A stretch of DNA of 64,000 nt from Flagellimonas spongiicola (GCF_023502425.1 NZ_JAMFMA010000001.1:744001-808000); one strand, 5' to 3'. Positions 38,058 through 47,649 are shown, numbered from the stretch's first letter. Numbers and translations: made by a program. The notes: generated by a model not told the origin, from the sequence alone.

Positions 38058-38945
38058 TCAGCTAAATTGACCCGCTACTTTTTCTGCCTTTCGAGACTCC
38101 GAATAATCATAAAACCCTTCTCCGGATTTGACACCCAACTTACCTGCCATAACCATATTGACCAATAGGGGGCAGGGTGCATACTTCGGATTTTTAAATC
38201 CATCGCACATCACATTTAAAATGGAAAGACAAACATCTAGACCAATAAAATCTGCAAGTTGAAGTGGTCCCATGGGGTGTGCCATTCCCAGCTTCATAAC
38301 CGTGTCAATTTCAGAAACACCAGCCACCCCATTGTATAGTGTTTCTATAGCTTCGTTTATCATCGGCATAAGAATCCTGTTGGCAACAAAGCCAGGATAA
38401 TCATTTACCTCAGTCGGCGTTTTTCCCAATTTAACGGAGAGATCCATAATGGTTTTGGTTACCGCGTCAGAAGTACTATAACCTCTAATGATTTCAATTA
38501 ATTTCATTATTGGGACCGGATTCATAAAATGCATTCCAATTACCTTTTCCGCTCTATTGGTGGCGGCAGCGATCTGCGTAATTGAAATTGATGATGTATT
38601 TGTGGCAAGAATGGTATTCGCAGCACATATCTCATCCAATTCTTTGAAAATCTTTAGTTTGATTTCCAAATTTTCAGTTGCTGCCTCTACAACTAAATCA
38701 ACATTTTTAACACCTTCAGAAAGACTGGTGAAGGTGGATAGGTTATTCAATGTATCTGATTTTTGTGCCTCAGTTATTTTTTCTTTGGACAACATACGGT
38801 CCAGGTTTTTGGTTATGGTGGCAATTCCTTTGTCCAGGGAGGTTTGTGAAATATCAATCAGATTGACTTGATGACCGTTTTGGGCAAAAACATGTGCTAT
38901 TCCATTACCCATGGTTCCTGCTCCAATTACTGCAATTGTATTCAT
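38058..38945 (-). CDS. 3-hydroxybutyryl-CoA dehydrogenase
   Basis: NAD(P)-dependent oxidation of 3-hydroxyacyl-CoA, 295 residues. It has the Rossmann motif AVIGAGTMGNGIAHVFAQNG, the ATEN motif, the catalytic-His region IGMHFMNPVPIMKLIEII and the C-terminal dimer domain with FVANRILMPMINEAI and GLDVCL. The length matches the short Hbd/PaaH type. It probably takes part in short-chain fatty-acid or butanoate metabolism. Confidence 0.94.
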   Translation of the reverse strand: MNTIAVIGAGTMGNGIAHVFAQNGHQVNLIDISQTSLDKGIATITKNLDRMLSKEKITEAQKSDTLNNLSTFTSLSEGVKNVDLVVEAATENLEIKLKIFKELDEICAANTILATNTSSISITQIAAATNRAEKVIGMHFMNPVPIMKLIEIIRGYSTSDAVTKTIMDLSVKLGKTPTEVNDYPGFVANRILMPMINEAIETLYNGVAGVSEIDTVMKLGMAHPMGPLQLADFIGLDVCLSILNVMCDGFKNPKYAPCPLLVNMVMAGKLGVKSGEGFYDYSESRKAEKVAGQFS

Positions 38946-38998
38946 GCTATGTATTATTTGTATTGAGGGTTCTAAGTGAACCCTTTGGGTGAATCAAA

Positions 38999-39958
38999 TT
39001 AAAAAGAACCGATGATCTGCAACGCGACGCGTAATGCTTTGGTTCCTTGCTCTAAAGTAACCACCGGTACCGTATCATTATTTATGGCATCTGCAAAAGT
39101 CTCCAACTCGTCCATAATGGCATTATTGGCTTCAATCTCCGGATTCTCAAAATAGATTTGTTTTTTTTCACCTTCGGCGTTTTGCAGGATCATATCAAAA
39201 TCACCAGGTTGTTCCGGTGCATCTTTCATTTTCACAACCTCTACTTTTTTCTCGAGGAAATCTACTGAGATATAGGCGTCGCGCTGAAAAAATCGAGATT
39301 TTCTCATGTTCTTCAGGGAAATCCTACTGGAGGTAAGATTGGCCACACAGCCGTTTTCAAATTCGATGCGGGCATTGGCAATATCTGGGGACTTACTAAT
39401 GACGGAAACCCCGCTGGCATTGATTTGTTTCACCTCAGAATCCACAACGCTGAGAATGGCGTCAATATCATGGATCATGAGATCCAATACTACGGGCACA
39501 TCCGTACCTCGTGGATTGAATTCAGCCAATCGATGGGTCTCAATGAACATTGGTGTGTCAATATTGTCCTTAACTGCCAAAAAAGCTGGGTTGAAGCGTT
39601 CTACATGTCCAACCTGCCCTTTTACTTTATGCTTTTTGATCAATTCCAACAATGCCTCAGCTTCTTCCAAGGTATTGGTGATGGGTTTTTCAATAAAGAT
39701 ATGCTTCCCTTTTTCAATGGCCTTTTGGGCACAATCATAATGTGATAGCGTCGGGGTAACAATGTCCACTACGTCAACAGCATCCATTAGCGTATTGATG
39801 TTGGCATAATGGGTGTAGCCAAATTCATCGGCTACTTTTTTTGCATTGATTTCGTCTGGATCATAAAAACCAATCAGTTCGTATTTTTCCGATTCGTTTA
39901 GGAGTCTTAGATGGATTTTACCCAAATGTCCGGCACCAAGGACACCAACTTTTAGCAT
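38999..39958 (-). CDS. Gfo/Idh/MocA-family oxidoreductase
   Basis: A 319-residue NAD(P)-dependent sugar-type oxidoreductase: VGVLGAGHLGKIHLRLL at the N-terminus, EKPI with the conserved Lys near residue 97, and the C-terminal beta-sheet domain. The frame extends to a TTG at 39976, but a good -7 element overlaps that position, so the ATG at 39958 is preferred. It is the first gene of the eight-gene operon down to gntK. The substrate is unknown. Confidence 0.9.
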   Translation of the reverse strand: MLKVGVLGAGHLGKIHLRLLNESEKYELIGFYDPDEINAKKVADEFGYTHYANINTLMDAVDVVDIVTPTLSHYDCAQKAIEKGKHIFIEKPITNTLEEAEALLELIKKHKVKGQVGHVERFNPAFLAVKDNIDTPMFIETHRLAEFNPRGTDVPVVLDLMIHDIDAILSVVDSEVKQINASGVSVISKSPDIANARIEFENGCVANLTSSRISLKNMRKSRFFQRDAYISVDFLEKKVEVVKMKDAPEQPGDFDMILQNAEGEKKQIYFENPEIEANNAIMDELETFADAINNDTVPVVTLEQGTKALRVALQIIGSF

Positions 39959-39973
39959 ACCTACTGTTTTTGT

Positions 39974-39981
39974 CAAAAATA
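39974..39981 (-). promoter_or_regulatory. -7 element of the eight-gene operon
   Basis: TATTTTTG on the reverse strand matches TAnnTTTG and predicts a transcript start near 39970, 12 bases before the ATG at 39958. It decides against the longer start at 39976. Confidence 0.5.
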
Positions 39982-40074
39982 AGGATATGCCACCACTCTT
40001 CCATGAAAAATAAGCGTTGAAGACGCTATTAATTTTGATGGGTTCTTTTTAAATTCGTGGGCCAGACCCAGCCA

Positions 40075-40716
40075 ATGAAAGACACTTTAAAACATCAAGG
40101 AATGCGCAATCAGCTAGCAGATGTGTTGATTGCCAAAGGAATACAAGAACAAAAGGTGTTGGATGCCATAAGAGCTATTCCAAGGCACTTGTTTTTGGAT
40201 AGTGGCTTTGAAGATCATGCATATCAGGATAAGGCGTTCCCAATTGGAGCTGAGCAAACCATTTCACAACCTTACACTGTGGCATTTCAAACAGAACTAC
40301 TCCAGATAAAGCCAAATGATGCTATTTTGGAAATTGGCACGGGTAGTGGTTATCAAACGGCTGTTTTGTTGCATTTGAAGGCTAAGGTCTTCACCATTGA
40401 ACGGCAACAGGAATTATTTAAGAAAACGAAACTGTTCTTTGGCAAAATGAACTATAGGCCTAAAAAGGTAATTTTTGGAGACGGTTACAAAGGGTTGCCC
40501 GAGGATGCGCCATTTGATGGCATAATAGTGACCGCGGGAGCCCCACATGTACCCAAGGCCCTACTTTCCCAATTAAAGATAGGCGGCAGATTGGTTATCC
40601 CAGTTGGTGTGGATAGCCAGGTTATGACCTTATTCCAAAGAAAATCGGAGAAAGCGTTTGAAAAACAGGAATTGGGTTCATTTCGTTTTGTTCCACTACT
40701 GGAAAACAGAAACTAG
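40075..40716 (+). CDS. pcm: Protein-L-isoaspartate O-methyltransferase
   Basis: Repairs isoaspartyl damage in proteins with SAM. The 213-residue protein has HQGMRNQLADVLIAKG, the AFPIGAEQTISQPYTVA substrate loop, the SAM motif ILEIGTGSGYQTAVL and VTAGAPHVPKAL. A GTG at 40057 extends the frame, but the ATG at 40075 gives the family start. Confidence 0.95.
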   Translation: MKDTLKHQGMRNQLADVLIAKGIQEQKVLDAIRAIPRHLFLDSGFEDHAYQDKAFPIGAEQTISQPYTVAFQTELLQIKPNDAILEIGTGSGYQTAVLLHLKAKVFTIERQQELFKKTKLFFGKMNYRPKKVIFGDGYKGLPEDAPFDGIIVTAGAPHVPKALLSQLKIGGRLVIPVGVDSQVMTLFQRKSEKAFEKQELGSFRFVPLLENRN

Positions 40717-40722
40717 GTCATC

Positions 40723-41184
40723 CTAGTTGTTGAAGTTCTTTTTTATCCGGGATAAATCCCGCTTGTTGTCCCGGTCCTTTATGGTTTCACGTTTATCATA
40801 AAGCTTTTTACCCTTGGCCAAACCTACATTTATCTTTGCCAATCCTCTTTCATTGATAAAAAGATTAAGAGGGATAATCGTTAACCCGGTAGTAGTAACC
40901 TCCCGTCTAAGCTTTTTAAGTTCTCTTTTATTCAACAATAATTTGCGAACGGCCTTGGGTTTATGATTGTAATGTCCTCCGTGGCTGTATTCATCTATCT
41001 GCATATTGACCACGAAAAGTTCACCACGATCATTGAATTCACAAAAGCTTTGGGACAAGGAAGCCTTGCCTAGCCGAATGGATTTAATTTCCGTTCCGCC
41101 AAGAACAATGCCAGCGGTATAGGTATCCAAGATTTCATAATCGAACCTTGCCCGCTTATTTTTTATGTTAATGTTTTGTTGCAT
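40723..41184 (-). CDS. smpB: SsrA-binding protein SmpB
   Basis: Partner of tmRNA in rescuing stalled ribosomes. The 153-residue protein has the [20 protein letters not shown] start, [34 protein letters not shown] and the basic C-terminal tail. A GTG at 41190 lies in a -7 element, so the ATG at 41184 is the start, and the message is nearly leaderless. The tmRNA gene is not in the window. Confidence 0.96.
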   Translation of the reverse strand: MQQNINIKNKRARFDYEILDTYTAGIVLGGTEIKSIRLGKASLSQSFCEFNDRGELFVVNMQIDEYSHGGHYNHKPKAVRKLLLNKRELKKLRREVTTTGLTIIPLNLFINERGLAKINVGLAKGKKLYDKRETIKDRDNKRDLSRIKKNFNN

Positions 41185-41189
41185 CGGCA

Positions 41190-41197
41190 CAAAAATA
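41190..41197 (-). promoter_or_regulatory. -7 element of the smpB promoter
   Basis: TATTTTTG on the reverse strand matches TAnnTTTG and predicts a start near 41186, two bases before the smpB ATG. Confidence 0.5.
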
Positions 41198-41252
41198 GAA
41201 ACTCTTTGTAATGTTGCAGTGCATTTTACGAATATCTATGAAACCTTTCCAA

Positions 41253-41990
41253 ATGAAAAAAGCACTCTTCGGATTGATTCTAGTAGCAATCATCTCATGT
41301 AAACAGGAAACGAAACCCAAATTAACGGCACAGGAAATTGTGGATAAGTCCATTGAGGTGAGCGGTGGCAAACTTTATAAGGAAAAAGGAACATCTTTTA
41401 TGTTTCGCGAAAGGAAATATATTTCAGCGTTATCGAACGGTGGAAAGGTTTTAAAGCGAATTACTTATTTGGATTCCGTAACAATTACAGATGTAAAGAC
41501 CAATGCTGGGTTAACACACTACTTTAATGATACTATAGTGGAATTGCCCGATTCCATTGCTTTTAAGTATGCAAATTCCGTGAATTCAGTGCATTACTTT
41601 GCACGTTTGCCATATGGTTTGAACGATAAGGCCGTGAACAAAGAATTTTTGGGCGAGGAAGTTATAAAAGGTGAATCATTTTACAAGCTTAAAGTTTCAT
41701 TTCAACAAGAAGGTGGAGGAAAAGATTTTGATGATACGTATTTGTATTGGTTTGATAAGCAAACATTTAAGCCAAGGTATTTAGCGTATGACTATCACAC
41801 TGATGGGGGCGGACAACGTTTTAGGGAAGCATACAACGAGCGCTATGTTGGCGATATCCGATTCGTAGATTATAACAACTTTAAACCAAAAGATAAGTCC
41901 TCCAATCTTATGGATATTGGCAAACTGTTTGAAGAAGGTAAATTGGATTTGTTATCCAAAATAGAGTTGACTGATATTGCAGTGGAATAA
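41253..41990 (+). CDS. DUF6503-type lipoprotein
   Basis: An exported lipoprotein of about 245 residues: MKKALFGLILVAIISCKQE has a lipobox with C16. I recognise the flavobacterial DUF6503 family from TAQEIVDKSIEVSGG at the mature start and the aromatic repeats LYWFDKQTFKPRYLAYDYHTDGGG. Upstream in-frame ATGs (41211, 41238) would extend the signal unusually, so 41253 is preferred. The fold may resemble LolA-type lipid-binding barrels, which is only a guess. Confidence 0.78.
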   Translation: MKKALFGLILVAIISCKQETKPKLTAQEIVDKSIEVSGGKLYKEKGTSFMFRERKYISALSNGGKVLKRITYLDSVTITDVKTNAGLTHYFNDTIVELPDSIAFKYANSVNSVHYFARLPYGLNDKAVNKEFLGEEVIKGESFYKLKVSFQQEGGGKDFDDTYLYWFDKQTFKPRYLAYDYHTDGGGQRFREAYNERYVGDIRFVDYNNFKPKDKSSNLMDIGKLFEEGKLDLLSKIELTDIAVE

Positions 41991-41992
41991 AC

Positions 41993-42526
41993 TTAATCCA
42001 TCTGTAAACGTATATCGGTAGCTTCGCCGTCTATAATGCGGACAATGAAAAGACTGCTGTTGTCCGAATCATCTATATGCTCGTATTTTTCAAAACCAAG
42101 CATATTATTTACGAATTCCGGGGTTGTATTACTATGTCCTACCACAAGCACATTTTGGCCCTCATTTTCTGCTTTAAAGGCTTCAATATCCACATTTGAA
42201 GGGTCGTAATATTGAATGGTGATGTTCTTTTTTACTGATGTAGGAGCCGCTGTCATGGAAGTTCGTTCGTAGTTGGTGGAATAAATGGCATCCATTTGGA
42301 TTGGATCAAAAACTTCTGCCCATTTGATGGCTCTTCCCAAACCGTCCTGGTTTAGTTCAGGGTCTCTATTTTCTGGATTCGTTCTATCTTTCTCTGCATG
42401 CCTAATAAAATAGAACGTGGAAATAACTGGGTCTTTTTTAATTTCCATATCTTTATTTGAGTCGTTGCAGCTAATTACCATTAATGTGGTAATGGTTAGG
42501 ACAAAAAATAGTTTGGTGATTCGCAT
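41993..42526 (-). CDS. Histidine-phosphatase-family lipoprotein
   Basis: A 177-residue exported lipoprotein (lipobox MVISC) with a branch-1 histidine phosphatase domain: the catalytic FIRHAEKDR motif, YSTNYERTSMTA, and VVGHSNTTPEFV with the second His. Relatives include SixA and phosphoglycerate-mutase-like enzymes; an envelope location suggests action on secreted or periplasmic phosphoesters. Its stop is two bases from the converging DUF6503 gene. Confidence 0.88.
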   Translation of the reverse strand: MRITKLFFVLTITTLMVISCNDSNKDMEIKKDPVISTFYFIRHAEKDRTNPENRDPELNQDGLGRAIKWAEVFDPIQMDAIYSTNYERTSMTAAPTSVKKNITIQYYDPSNVDIEAFKAENEGQNVLVVGHSNTTPEFVNNMLGFEKYEHIDDSDNSSLFIVRIIDGEATDIRLQMD

Positions 42527-42554
42527 AATTACTGATCTAGAGTTCCCTTTATTT

Positions 42555-42562
42555 TACGTTTG
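42555..42562 (+). promoter_or_regulatory. -7 element upstream of the PorP-like gene
   Basis: TACGTTTG matches TAnnTTTG, predicting a start near 42566 and a leader of about 35 bases to the ATG at 42601. The -33 is unclear. Confidence 0.45.
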
Positions 42563-42600
42563 TTGCATTTAAAAGTAACGTTTAAATTTCATTTTATCGT

Positions 42601-44214
42601 ATGCTCCGAAATCTGGTTTGGCTGTCCATGTTATTGTTGACAACGGTGTTAAGGTCTCAGGAACTAGCGTTGCCTGCTGATTTACGACAGCATAATTTGA
42701 CCCAGTTTAATGCAAGTCTGGTCAATCCAACCTATGCACTGGACTGGAATATGCCAAATGCTATCGCTTTATGGAGTCGCTGGCAATGGCAGACGGTAGA
42801 CGGGGATCCAACAACCATTTTATTGAATTACACCCAACAGATAAATTCTGATGCCGCGGCGGGCGTTGGTTTTTTGCAACATAACACGGGAACATTTCTT
42901 AATACTGGACTTAACTTAAATTATGTGCATTCATTTTCACTGGAAAATAATATTAGTTTTTATGTTGGGGCCAATGTTTATGGATTTCAACAAAAACTCG
43001 CAGACGATAGGTTTATGCCCAATCCAGACATAGATCTGCCTGAATTGGAGATATCAGAAAGTTTTATTCTATTGTTTTCGCCGGCAATTCGTTTACAGGT
43101 TAACCAATTTAATTTAGGGCTTATGGTGGAAAATGCCCTCGATGTCAATTTTTCGGATAGTGAGGGTGGAAGCGGGGATTCTGGAACTGTAGTCACCGGG
43201 ACAATTAGCAATGATTTTCCCGTTGGGTTGTTCAACGGCTTTATACGCCCAATAGTTTATGTAAAGTCCATTCCTAATGCCGATACACAATTTGGGCTAA
43301 ACGGACTTTTATCAACTTCCAAGTTTTGGGTTCAAGGCGGATATAACAGTTTTTATGGCGCATCTGGTGGTGCAGGTGTGACTTTTGCCAAGCAATTTTC
43401 AGTAGGTGCACTCGTCGAATTTGGTCTGGATGATCAGCTTCAAGACGAGAAATCTACCATAGAATTGGTGATGGCCTATCACATCGGAAAAACTGATACC
43501 GATAAAAGTGATTTAGAGCAGGAGTTGAATGCTGCGGAAGAAGAGGCCTTGGAACGTCTGGAGAAAGAAGAAGAACAGAAGCAACTTGAAGCGCAGCAAA
43601 AGCGCGAAGCAGCTAAAAAACAGCAGGAAGAAGAGTTGAAATTGGCCGAGGAACGTGAGCGTGAAACGGCACTTCAAAAACAAAAAGATTCCATAGCGGC
43701 AGCGGCACTTGCTGAAGAGCAAAGAATAGCCCAAGCAAGACAACGTCGCCAAGATTCTTTGTCCAATGCAGAACGGATACAGCAGGAAAAAATCGAACGG
43801 GAAGTGGCAAAGGCTGCAAACCAACGTAGACTGGATTCCATTGCAGAAGTCCAAAAAGAACAGCAATTGCTGGAAGAACAGCGAATTCGAGATAGTATTG
43901 CACAGGTACAGCAAGAAAAAGTAGAAGTCAGACCCAATGAAAAATATGAGGAAGTGGCAACTGCCGATGGTCTTGAACCAGGATTTTATCTGATTGCCAA
44001 TGTTTTCGGAACCAAGAAGTATTTTGATAGCTTCATGCAAGAATTGCAACAAAAAGGATTGAATCCAAAATCATTCTTTAGGTCACTTAACAAATACAAC
44101 TATGTTTATTTAGCGCGTTACAACTCTATGCAGGAGGCCAGACAGGCAAGGGACAGCAAATTCAACGGGAAATACGATGGCAAAACCTGGATTTTTAGAG
44201 TAAGGGCCGAATAA
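42601..44214 (+). CDS. PorP/SprF-type outer-membrane protein with coiled coil and SPOR-like tail
   Basis: A 537-residue envelope protein in three parts. After a signal peptide (ending LRSQ), residues about 20-305 follow the PorP/SprF barrel pattern of type IX secretion (HNLTQFNASLVNPTYA, LNYTQQINSDAAAGVGF). Residues 305-420 are a Glu/Gln/Lys-rich coiled coil with repeated DS-(I/L)-A/S units. Residues about 450-537 look like a SPOR-type peptidoglycan-binding domain (GFYLIANVFGTKKYFDSF, YVYLARYNSMQEA). The whole could link an outer-membrane barrel to the wall, as a PorP variant. Confidence 0.85.
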   Translation: MLRNLVWLSMLLLTTVLRSQELALPADLRQHNLTQFNASLVNPTYALDWNMPNAIALWSRWQWQTVDGDPTTILLNYTQQINSDAAAGVGFLQHNTGTFLNTGLNLNYVHSFSLENNISFYVGANVYGFQQKLADDRFMPNPDIDLPELEISESFILLFSPAIRLQVNQFNLGLMVENALDVNFSDSEGGSGDSGTVVTGTISNDFPVGLFNGFIRPIVYVKSIPNADTQFGLNGLLSTSKFWVQGGYNSFYGASGGAGVTFAKQFSVGALVEFGLDDQLQDEKSTIELVMAYHIGKTDTDKSDLEQELNAAEEEALERLEKEEEQKQLEAQQKREAAKKQQEEELKLAEERERETALQKQKDSIAAAALAEEQRIAQARQRRQDSLSNAERIQQEKIEREVAKAANQRRLDSIAEVQKEQQLLEEQRIRDSIAQVQQEKVEVRPNEKYEEVATADGLEPGFYLIANVFGTKKYFDSFMQELQQKGLNPKSFFRSLNKYNYVYLARYNSMQEARQARDSKFNGKYDGKTWIFRVRAE

Positions 44215-44234
44215 CCCCTTATCTTGTCGACTCT

Positions 44235-45101
44235 TTATTGTTTTGGCCAAATGGCCTGTTTTCTTTTTTTCTTTAATTGGAGTTTTCGTAATGGCAGTTC
44301 ATAGATGTTTTCAATACGTATCTCATTTTGAATAATCGTCCTTGAGAAAAGAAATCTTTTGGTTTTTAGTGCTATCGTGGGACAAAATTCACTTGCTTTT
44401 GTATTAATGAAATCACCTAGATTTTGTGGTGTACTCCAGAAATCATCTTTATTTTTAAAACTTATATAGAGGTCAGTATTACCGTAGCCTCCATCGCGGT
44501 TGGAGATAAATATCAAAAAATCTTCATTTGCGGATATATAAGGATTTGAATCACTAAACTTCGTGTTTATCCCACCTTTGAGGACTTCAGCTTTGCTGTA
44601 ACCTTCATTAGACCATTTGCTAACATAAATGTCGTTGCTTTCATTTCTACGCGTAAAATAGATATTCCCATTTAACGCCATGGTCGCATAAAATTCATGC
44701 TTTGCAGTATTAATGGTTTTCGGAAGTAGTTTAGGTTTCGTCCAACTTTCCGCTGTTTTAGTGAGCATGTAAACATCGTATCCTCTTTCTTCTGTTAGTA
44801 GACTGTCGAACAAAATGTGTTTGCCATTAGGAGAAAAAGTGGGGTCGATTTGGTTTACATTAGTGTTCGCGAAAAATGCCTTTTGTGCTTTTTTCCATTT
44901 TCCATTGATACGCCGTGATTCAAAAAGATGCAAAGAATCCCGTCCTCCATAGGCTTTTACAAATAACAGTTGATTGCCTTCAGGAGCTATGCTGATACCG
45001 AAGGATCGGTTGTCAGAAATATGTTGTGGCTCAAAGATTTTTATTTGCGCATGCAGCTGTGAACCAGTTAACAAGTAGGCTAAGAATAGGATACGGAACA
45101 T
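44235..45101 (-). CDS. Secreted TolB-like (PD40) beta-propeller protein
   Basis: A 288-residue exported protein (signal peptide ending LHAQ) with PD40/WD40-like propeller units: GISIAPEGNQLLFV, DPTFSPNGKHILFDS, YATMALNGNIYFTRR, NPYISANEDFLIFISNRDGGYGNTDLYIS and FCPTIALKTKRFLFSR. Such proteins often bind partners in the periplasm. It is the second gene of a unit with the NHL lipoprotein, 11 bases after it. Confidence 0.87.
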   Translation of the reverse strand: MFRILFLAYLLTGSQLHAQIKIFEPQHISDNRSFGISIAPEGNQLLFVKAYGGRDSLHLFESRRINGKWKKAQKAFFANTNVNQIDPTFSPNGKHILFDSLLTEERGYDVYMLTKTAESWTKPKLLPKTINTAKHEFYATMALNGNIYFTRRNESNDIYVSKWSNEGYSKAEVLKGGINTKFSDSNPYISANEDFLIFISNRDGGYGNTDLYISFKNKDDFWSTPQNLGDFINTKASEFCPTIALKTKRFLFSRTIIQNEIRIENIYELPLRKLQLKKKRKQAIWPKQ

Positions 45102-45112
45102 ATTGATGATAT

Positions 45113-46300
45113 TTAATCGATTTGTCTTATTCTTACGGCATTGGGTTGCTTTAAACCAGCTGCACCTGCGGTAACAAAATCTTTGATGAATACTCCGTTG
45201 GCGCCGTACATTTTGATTTCAGAAGTGCCGCCGCTGCCTATTAAGATGTCCCCGTTTGGGAAAAAGTCCACACCTTCTGGTTGATTCAAACCACTTGCAA
45301 CAAAATCGGTAACATATTCACCTGCGGCATTGAATTGTACGACTTTGTTTCCAGACCAATCGTTAACAAATAGATTGTTCTTTTCATCAAACCAAATATC
45401 TGTAGGACCCGCCAGACCTGCACTGATAAATAAACCTAGATCATTGCCTTCCGGGTCAAATTTTCGAACAGTTTTATCTCCAAAAGATGAAACATAAAGA
45501 TTGCCGCTGGAATCCCATGCCAGACCAATACTTCTGGAAATGGCTACATCCGTAAACTCGTCCACAAATGTTCCATCCAATTGATAGCGAAGTACAAATC
45601 CGTTTCCTGCCCATTGTAGAACGTACAATAGATTGTCAGCACCTATTTTCATACGGGTTGGACCACCAATTCCTGATGCGAAATTTCCTGTTGGTGCACC
45701 TGTGCTGGCATTGTATTTAGTGATTTCTCCGGAGTTAAGGTTGGAAATGAGTACTTCTTCATCAGTTTCCATAAAGAGGATATCCTGAGGCCAAGCTAAA
45801 TTTTCGTCGATAAATACAGTCCCGTTTTGGCCATTTTCATCATAGCGCAGTATTTGCCATGGGCCCGTATTGAAACTTGCTGCATCGCTGACATATACAA
45901 AGGTGCCTGATTGTGAACTTGAGTTTATTATTGTAATTGCATAGGTGGAGGAAACGCCACCGGAGCTGGCTGTGATGGTAGAATTACCAGTGTTTTTCCC
46001 AGTTACAACACCGCTGTTGGTTACCGTCGCGTTGCTATTATTGGATGACCAACTAATACTTCCGGCTATGGGAATAGTAGCCCCAAATTGGTCTTTACCG
46101 GTCACATTCAATGTGGTCGAATTGGTTCCTGATAAATCGAGTTGATTTCCATTGGAAGAAGTTATTTGTAAACTTGTTAATGCCGGAGTTGGGGCCGGGG
46201 TATCATCACTAGATCCATCACTGGATCCACAGGAGAAAATCAAAGCGAAAAGGAGATAAGTAATAACTTTTTTTGATTGAATAATTGAGGGTGCATTCAT
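45113..46300 (-). CDS. Big2-domain and NHL-repeat lipoprotein
   Basis: A 395-residue lipoprotein: lipobox LIFSC near residue 24, an acidic Ser/Asp/Pro linker, a bacterial Ig-like (Big2) domain (about 40-128; SISWSSNNSNATVTNSGVVTGKNTGNSTITAS) and then a beta-propeller of NHL-type repeats (AWPQDILFMETDEEVLISNLNSGEITKY, IGLAWDSSGNLYVSSFGDKTVRKF, VDFFPNGDILIGSG). The anchor and linker suggest surface display. Ligand unknown. Confidence 0.87.
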   Translation of the reverse strand: MNAPSIIQSKKVITYLLFALIFSCGSSDGSSDDTPAPTPALTSLQITSSNGNQLDLSGTNSTTLNVTGKDQFGATIPIAGSISWSSNNSNATVTNSGVVTGKNTGNSTITASSGGVSSTYAITIINSSSQSGTFVYVSDAASFNTGPWQILRYDENGQNGTVFIDENLAWPQDILFMETDEEVLISNLNSGEITKYNASTGAPTGNFASGIGGPTRMKIGADNLLYVLQWAGNGFVLRYQLDGTFVDEFTDVAISRSIGLAWDSSGNLYVSSFGDKTVRKFDPEGNDLGLFISAGLAGPTDIWFDEKNNLFVNDWSGNKVVQFNAAGEYVTDFVASGLNQPEGVDFFPNGDILIGSGGTSEIKMYGANGVFIKDFVTAGAAGLKQPNAVRIRQID

Positions 46301-46443
46301 ATTGATCGTTTAAAAGGTTATATAAATGGCACAAATAGCATAGCTAATCTTGCCGAAACAAATGAATACATTCTGTATGCGAAAAAGATTTGCCCTTATA
46401 AAGGTTTACAAAATAAAACGGTAGAAAATCGAACGAATACGTC

Positions 46444-47550
46444 CTATGCAGATTCCTTATCGGCTTGCTGCATAAACTGTTTGGGGGTCAAACCGGTATT
46501 TTTTTTGAAAGCAGCATAAAAGGAAGCTCTATTGTTGAAGCCTGAAGCGAACATGACATCGGTAACAGTCATGTCTTTTTCGGTTTTGAGCATTTCCTTG
46601 GCTTCTTTGATCCGGTATTGGTTAACGAAATTGAAGAAATTGGCATCAAAATGCTCATTGATTACCTGTGAACAATGATGCCTGGATATATCGAGTTCCT
46701 CAGCAAGATCATCCAATCTGAAATCATGATTTAGATAAGGTTTCTCCTGATTCATATAAACTTCAAGTTTATCCCTTAATTCCTTCGAAAAAGCTGTGGT
46801 CAGCCCTGTATTTTTATATTTCATTAAAGGAATCACCTTTTTAATGGGAAGTCCATCAAAAACCTCAGGTTGCACAAAACCAAAGTAAGCAAGGGTGGAA
46901 ATGAAAAATACCATCGCACCTCCAATAAAATAATCATGTTCCGTAGTGAGTACTCCAATTCCGCTTAATACAAAATAAGTGGTAAACGACAGTACGTAAC
47001 CCAAATAGGAAAATGAAATCCATTTTAGCCAAGTTTCTCGATTTAGGCTGGATATGCCTTTCACCAATTGCCAAAAGATCAAACCGAAATAGAGGAACAT
47101 CAAACCAATGATGAGTTTGTTCTGGTGTTGGGAAAAGTAATGGATATAGAAAACGATTCTACGATTATTGAACAACTCCAGTTTCACTTCCGGGTTCATG
47201 AAGTAGATTTTGGAATAGTTCAACAGTAGTAATGAAAAAGGAAGTAAATGGATGATGTCCAGCCATTTAAACTGTGTTTTAAATACCACTCTTCTGATAT
47301 AAAAGAACAGAATTGGCCCATAAAGAACCCATACCAGAATATTAGTGAAGAGAATGATAACACATTTGGGAGTGAACAGTTTTCCAGACCAATAGAGGAC
47401 ATTGTAAAAAACGTTATAACCAAAAAGCAGTACGTAAAAACCTAGTAATCGATTCGCAACTTTATCACCTCTTTTCTTCAAGAATAGCAAAACTGCTAGC
47501 ACAAATGCCAAAAAAGAAAAAAGCGAAAAGAGATACTCGTAGGTATTCAT
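46444..47550 (-). CDS. Membrane-bound AraC-family transcription regulator
   Basis: A 368-residue protein with about seven N-terminal membrane helices (1-240) and a cytoplasmic AraC/XylS-type double HTH (about 260-365: LDDLAEELDISRHHCSQVIN, NRASFYAAFKKNTGLTPKQF). This 7TM-plus-AraC architecture is common in flavobacteria; it should sense a membrane or periplasmic cue and regulate nearby genes. The target may be the two secreted propeller genes just downstream on the same strand. Confidence 0.92.
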   Translation of the reverse strand: MNTYEYLFSLFSFLAFVLAVLLFLKKRGDKVANRLLGFYVLLFGYNVFYNVLYWSGKLFTPKCVIILFTNILVWVLYGPILFFYIRRVVFKTQFKWLDIIHLLPFSLLLLNYSKIYFMNPEVKLELFNNRRIVFYIHYFSQHQNKLIIGLMFLYFGLIFWQLVKGISSLNRETWLKWISFSYLGYVLSFTTYFVLSGIGVLTTEHDYFIGGAMVFFISTLAYFGFVQPEVFDGLPIKKVIPLMKYKNTGLTTAFSKELRDKLEVYMNQEKPYLNHDFRLDDLAEELDISRHHCSQVINEHFDANFFNFVNQYRIKEAKEMLKTEKDMTVTDVMFASGFNNRASFYAAFKKNTGLTPKQFMQQADKESA

Positions 47551-47649
47551 GGAACTGCAAATAAGCGAATCAAATCATTAGTTTAATGGTATTGAGTGCT
47601 AAGAACTGTTGAAAACTGTCCAACAGTAAAACTACAACGGTATTGATTC

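Noticed and set aside
43513-44052. Long reverse-strand open frame of 179 codons under the PorP-like gene, plus two more on the same strand
   Set aside because: It is antisense to the Glu/Gln/Lys-rich coiled coil, whose codon bias leaves the other frames open. The Phe/Leu-rich product has no plausible fold.
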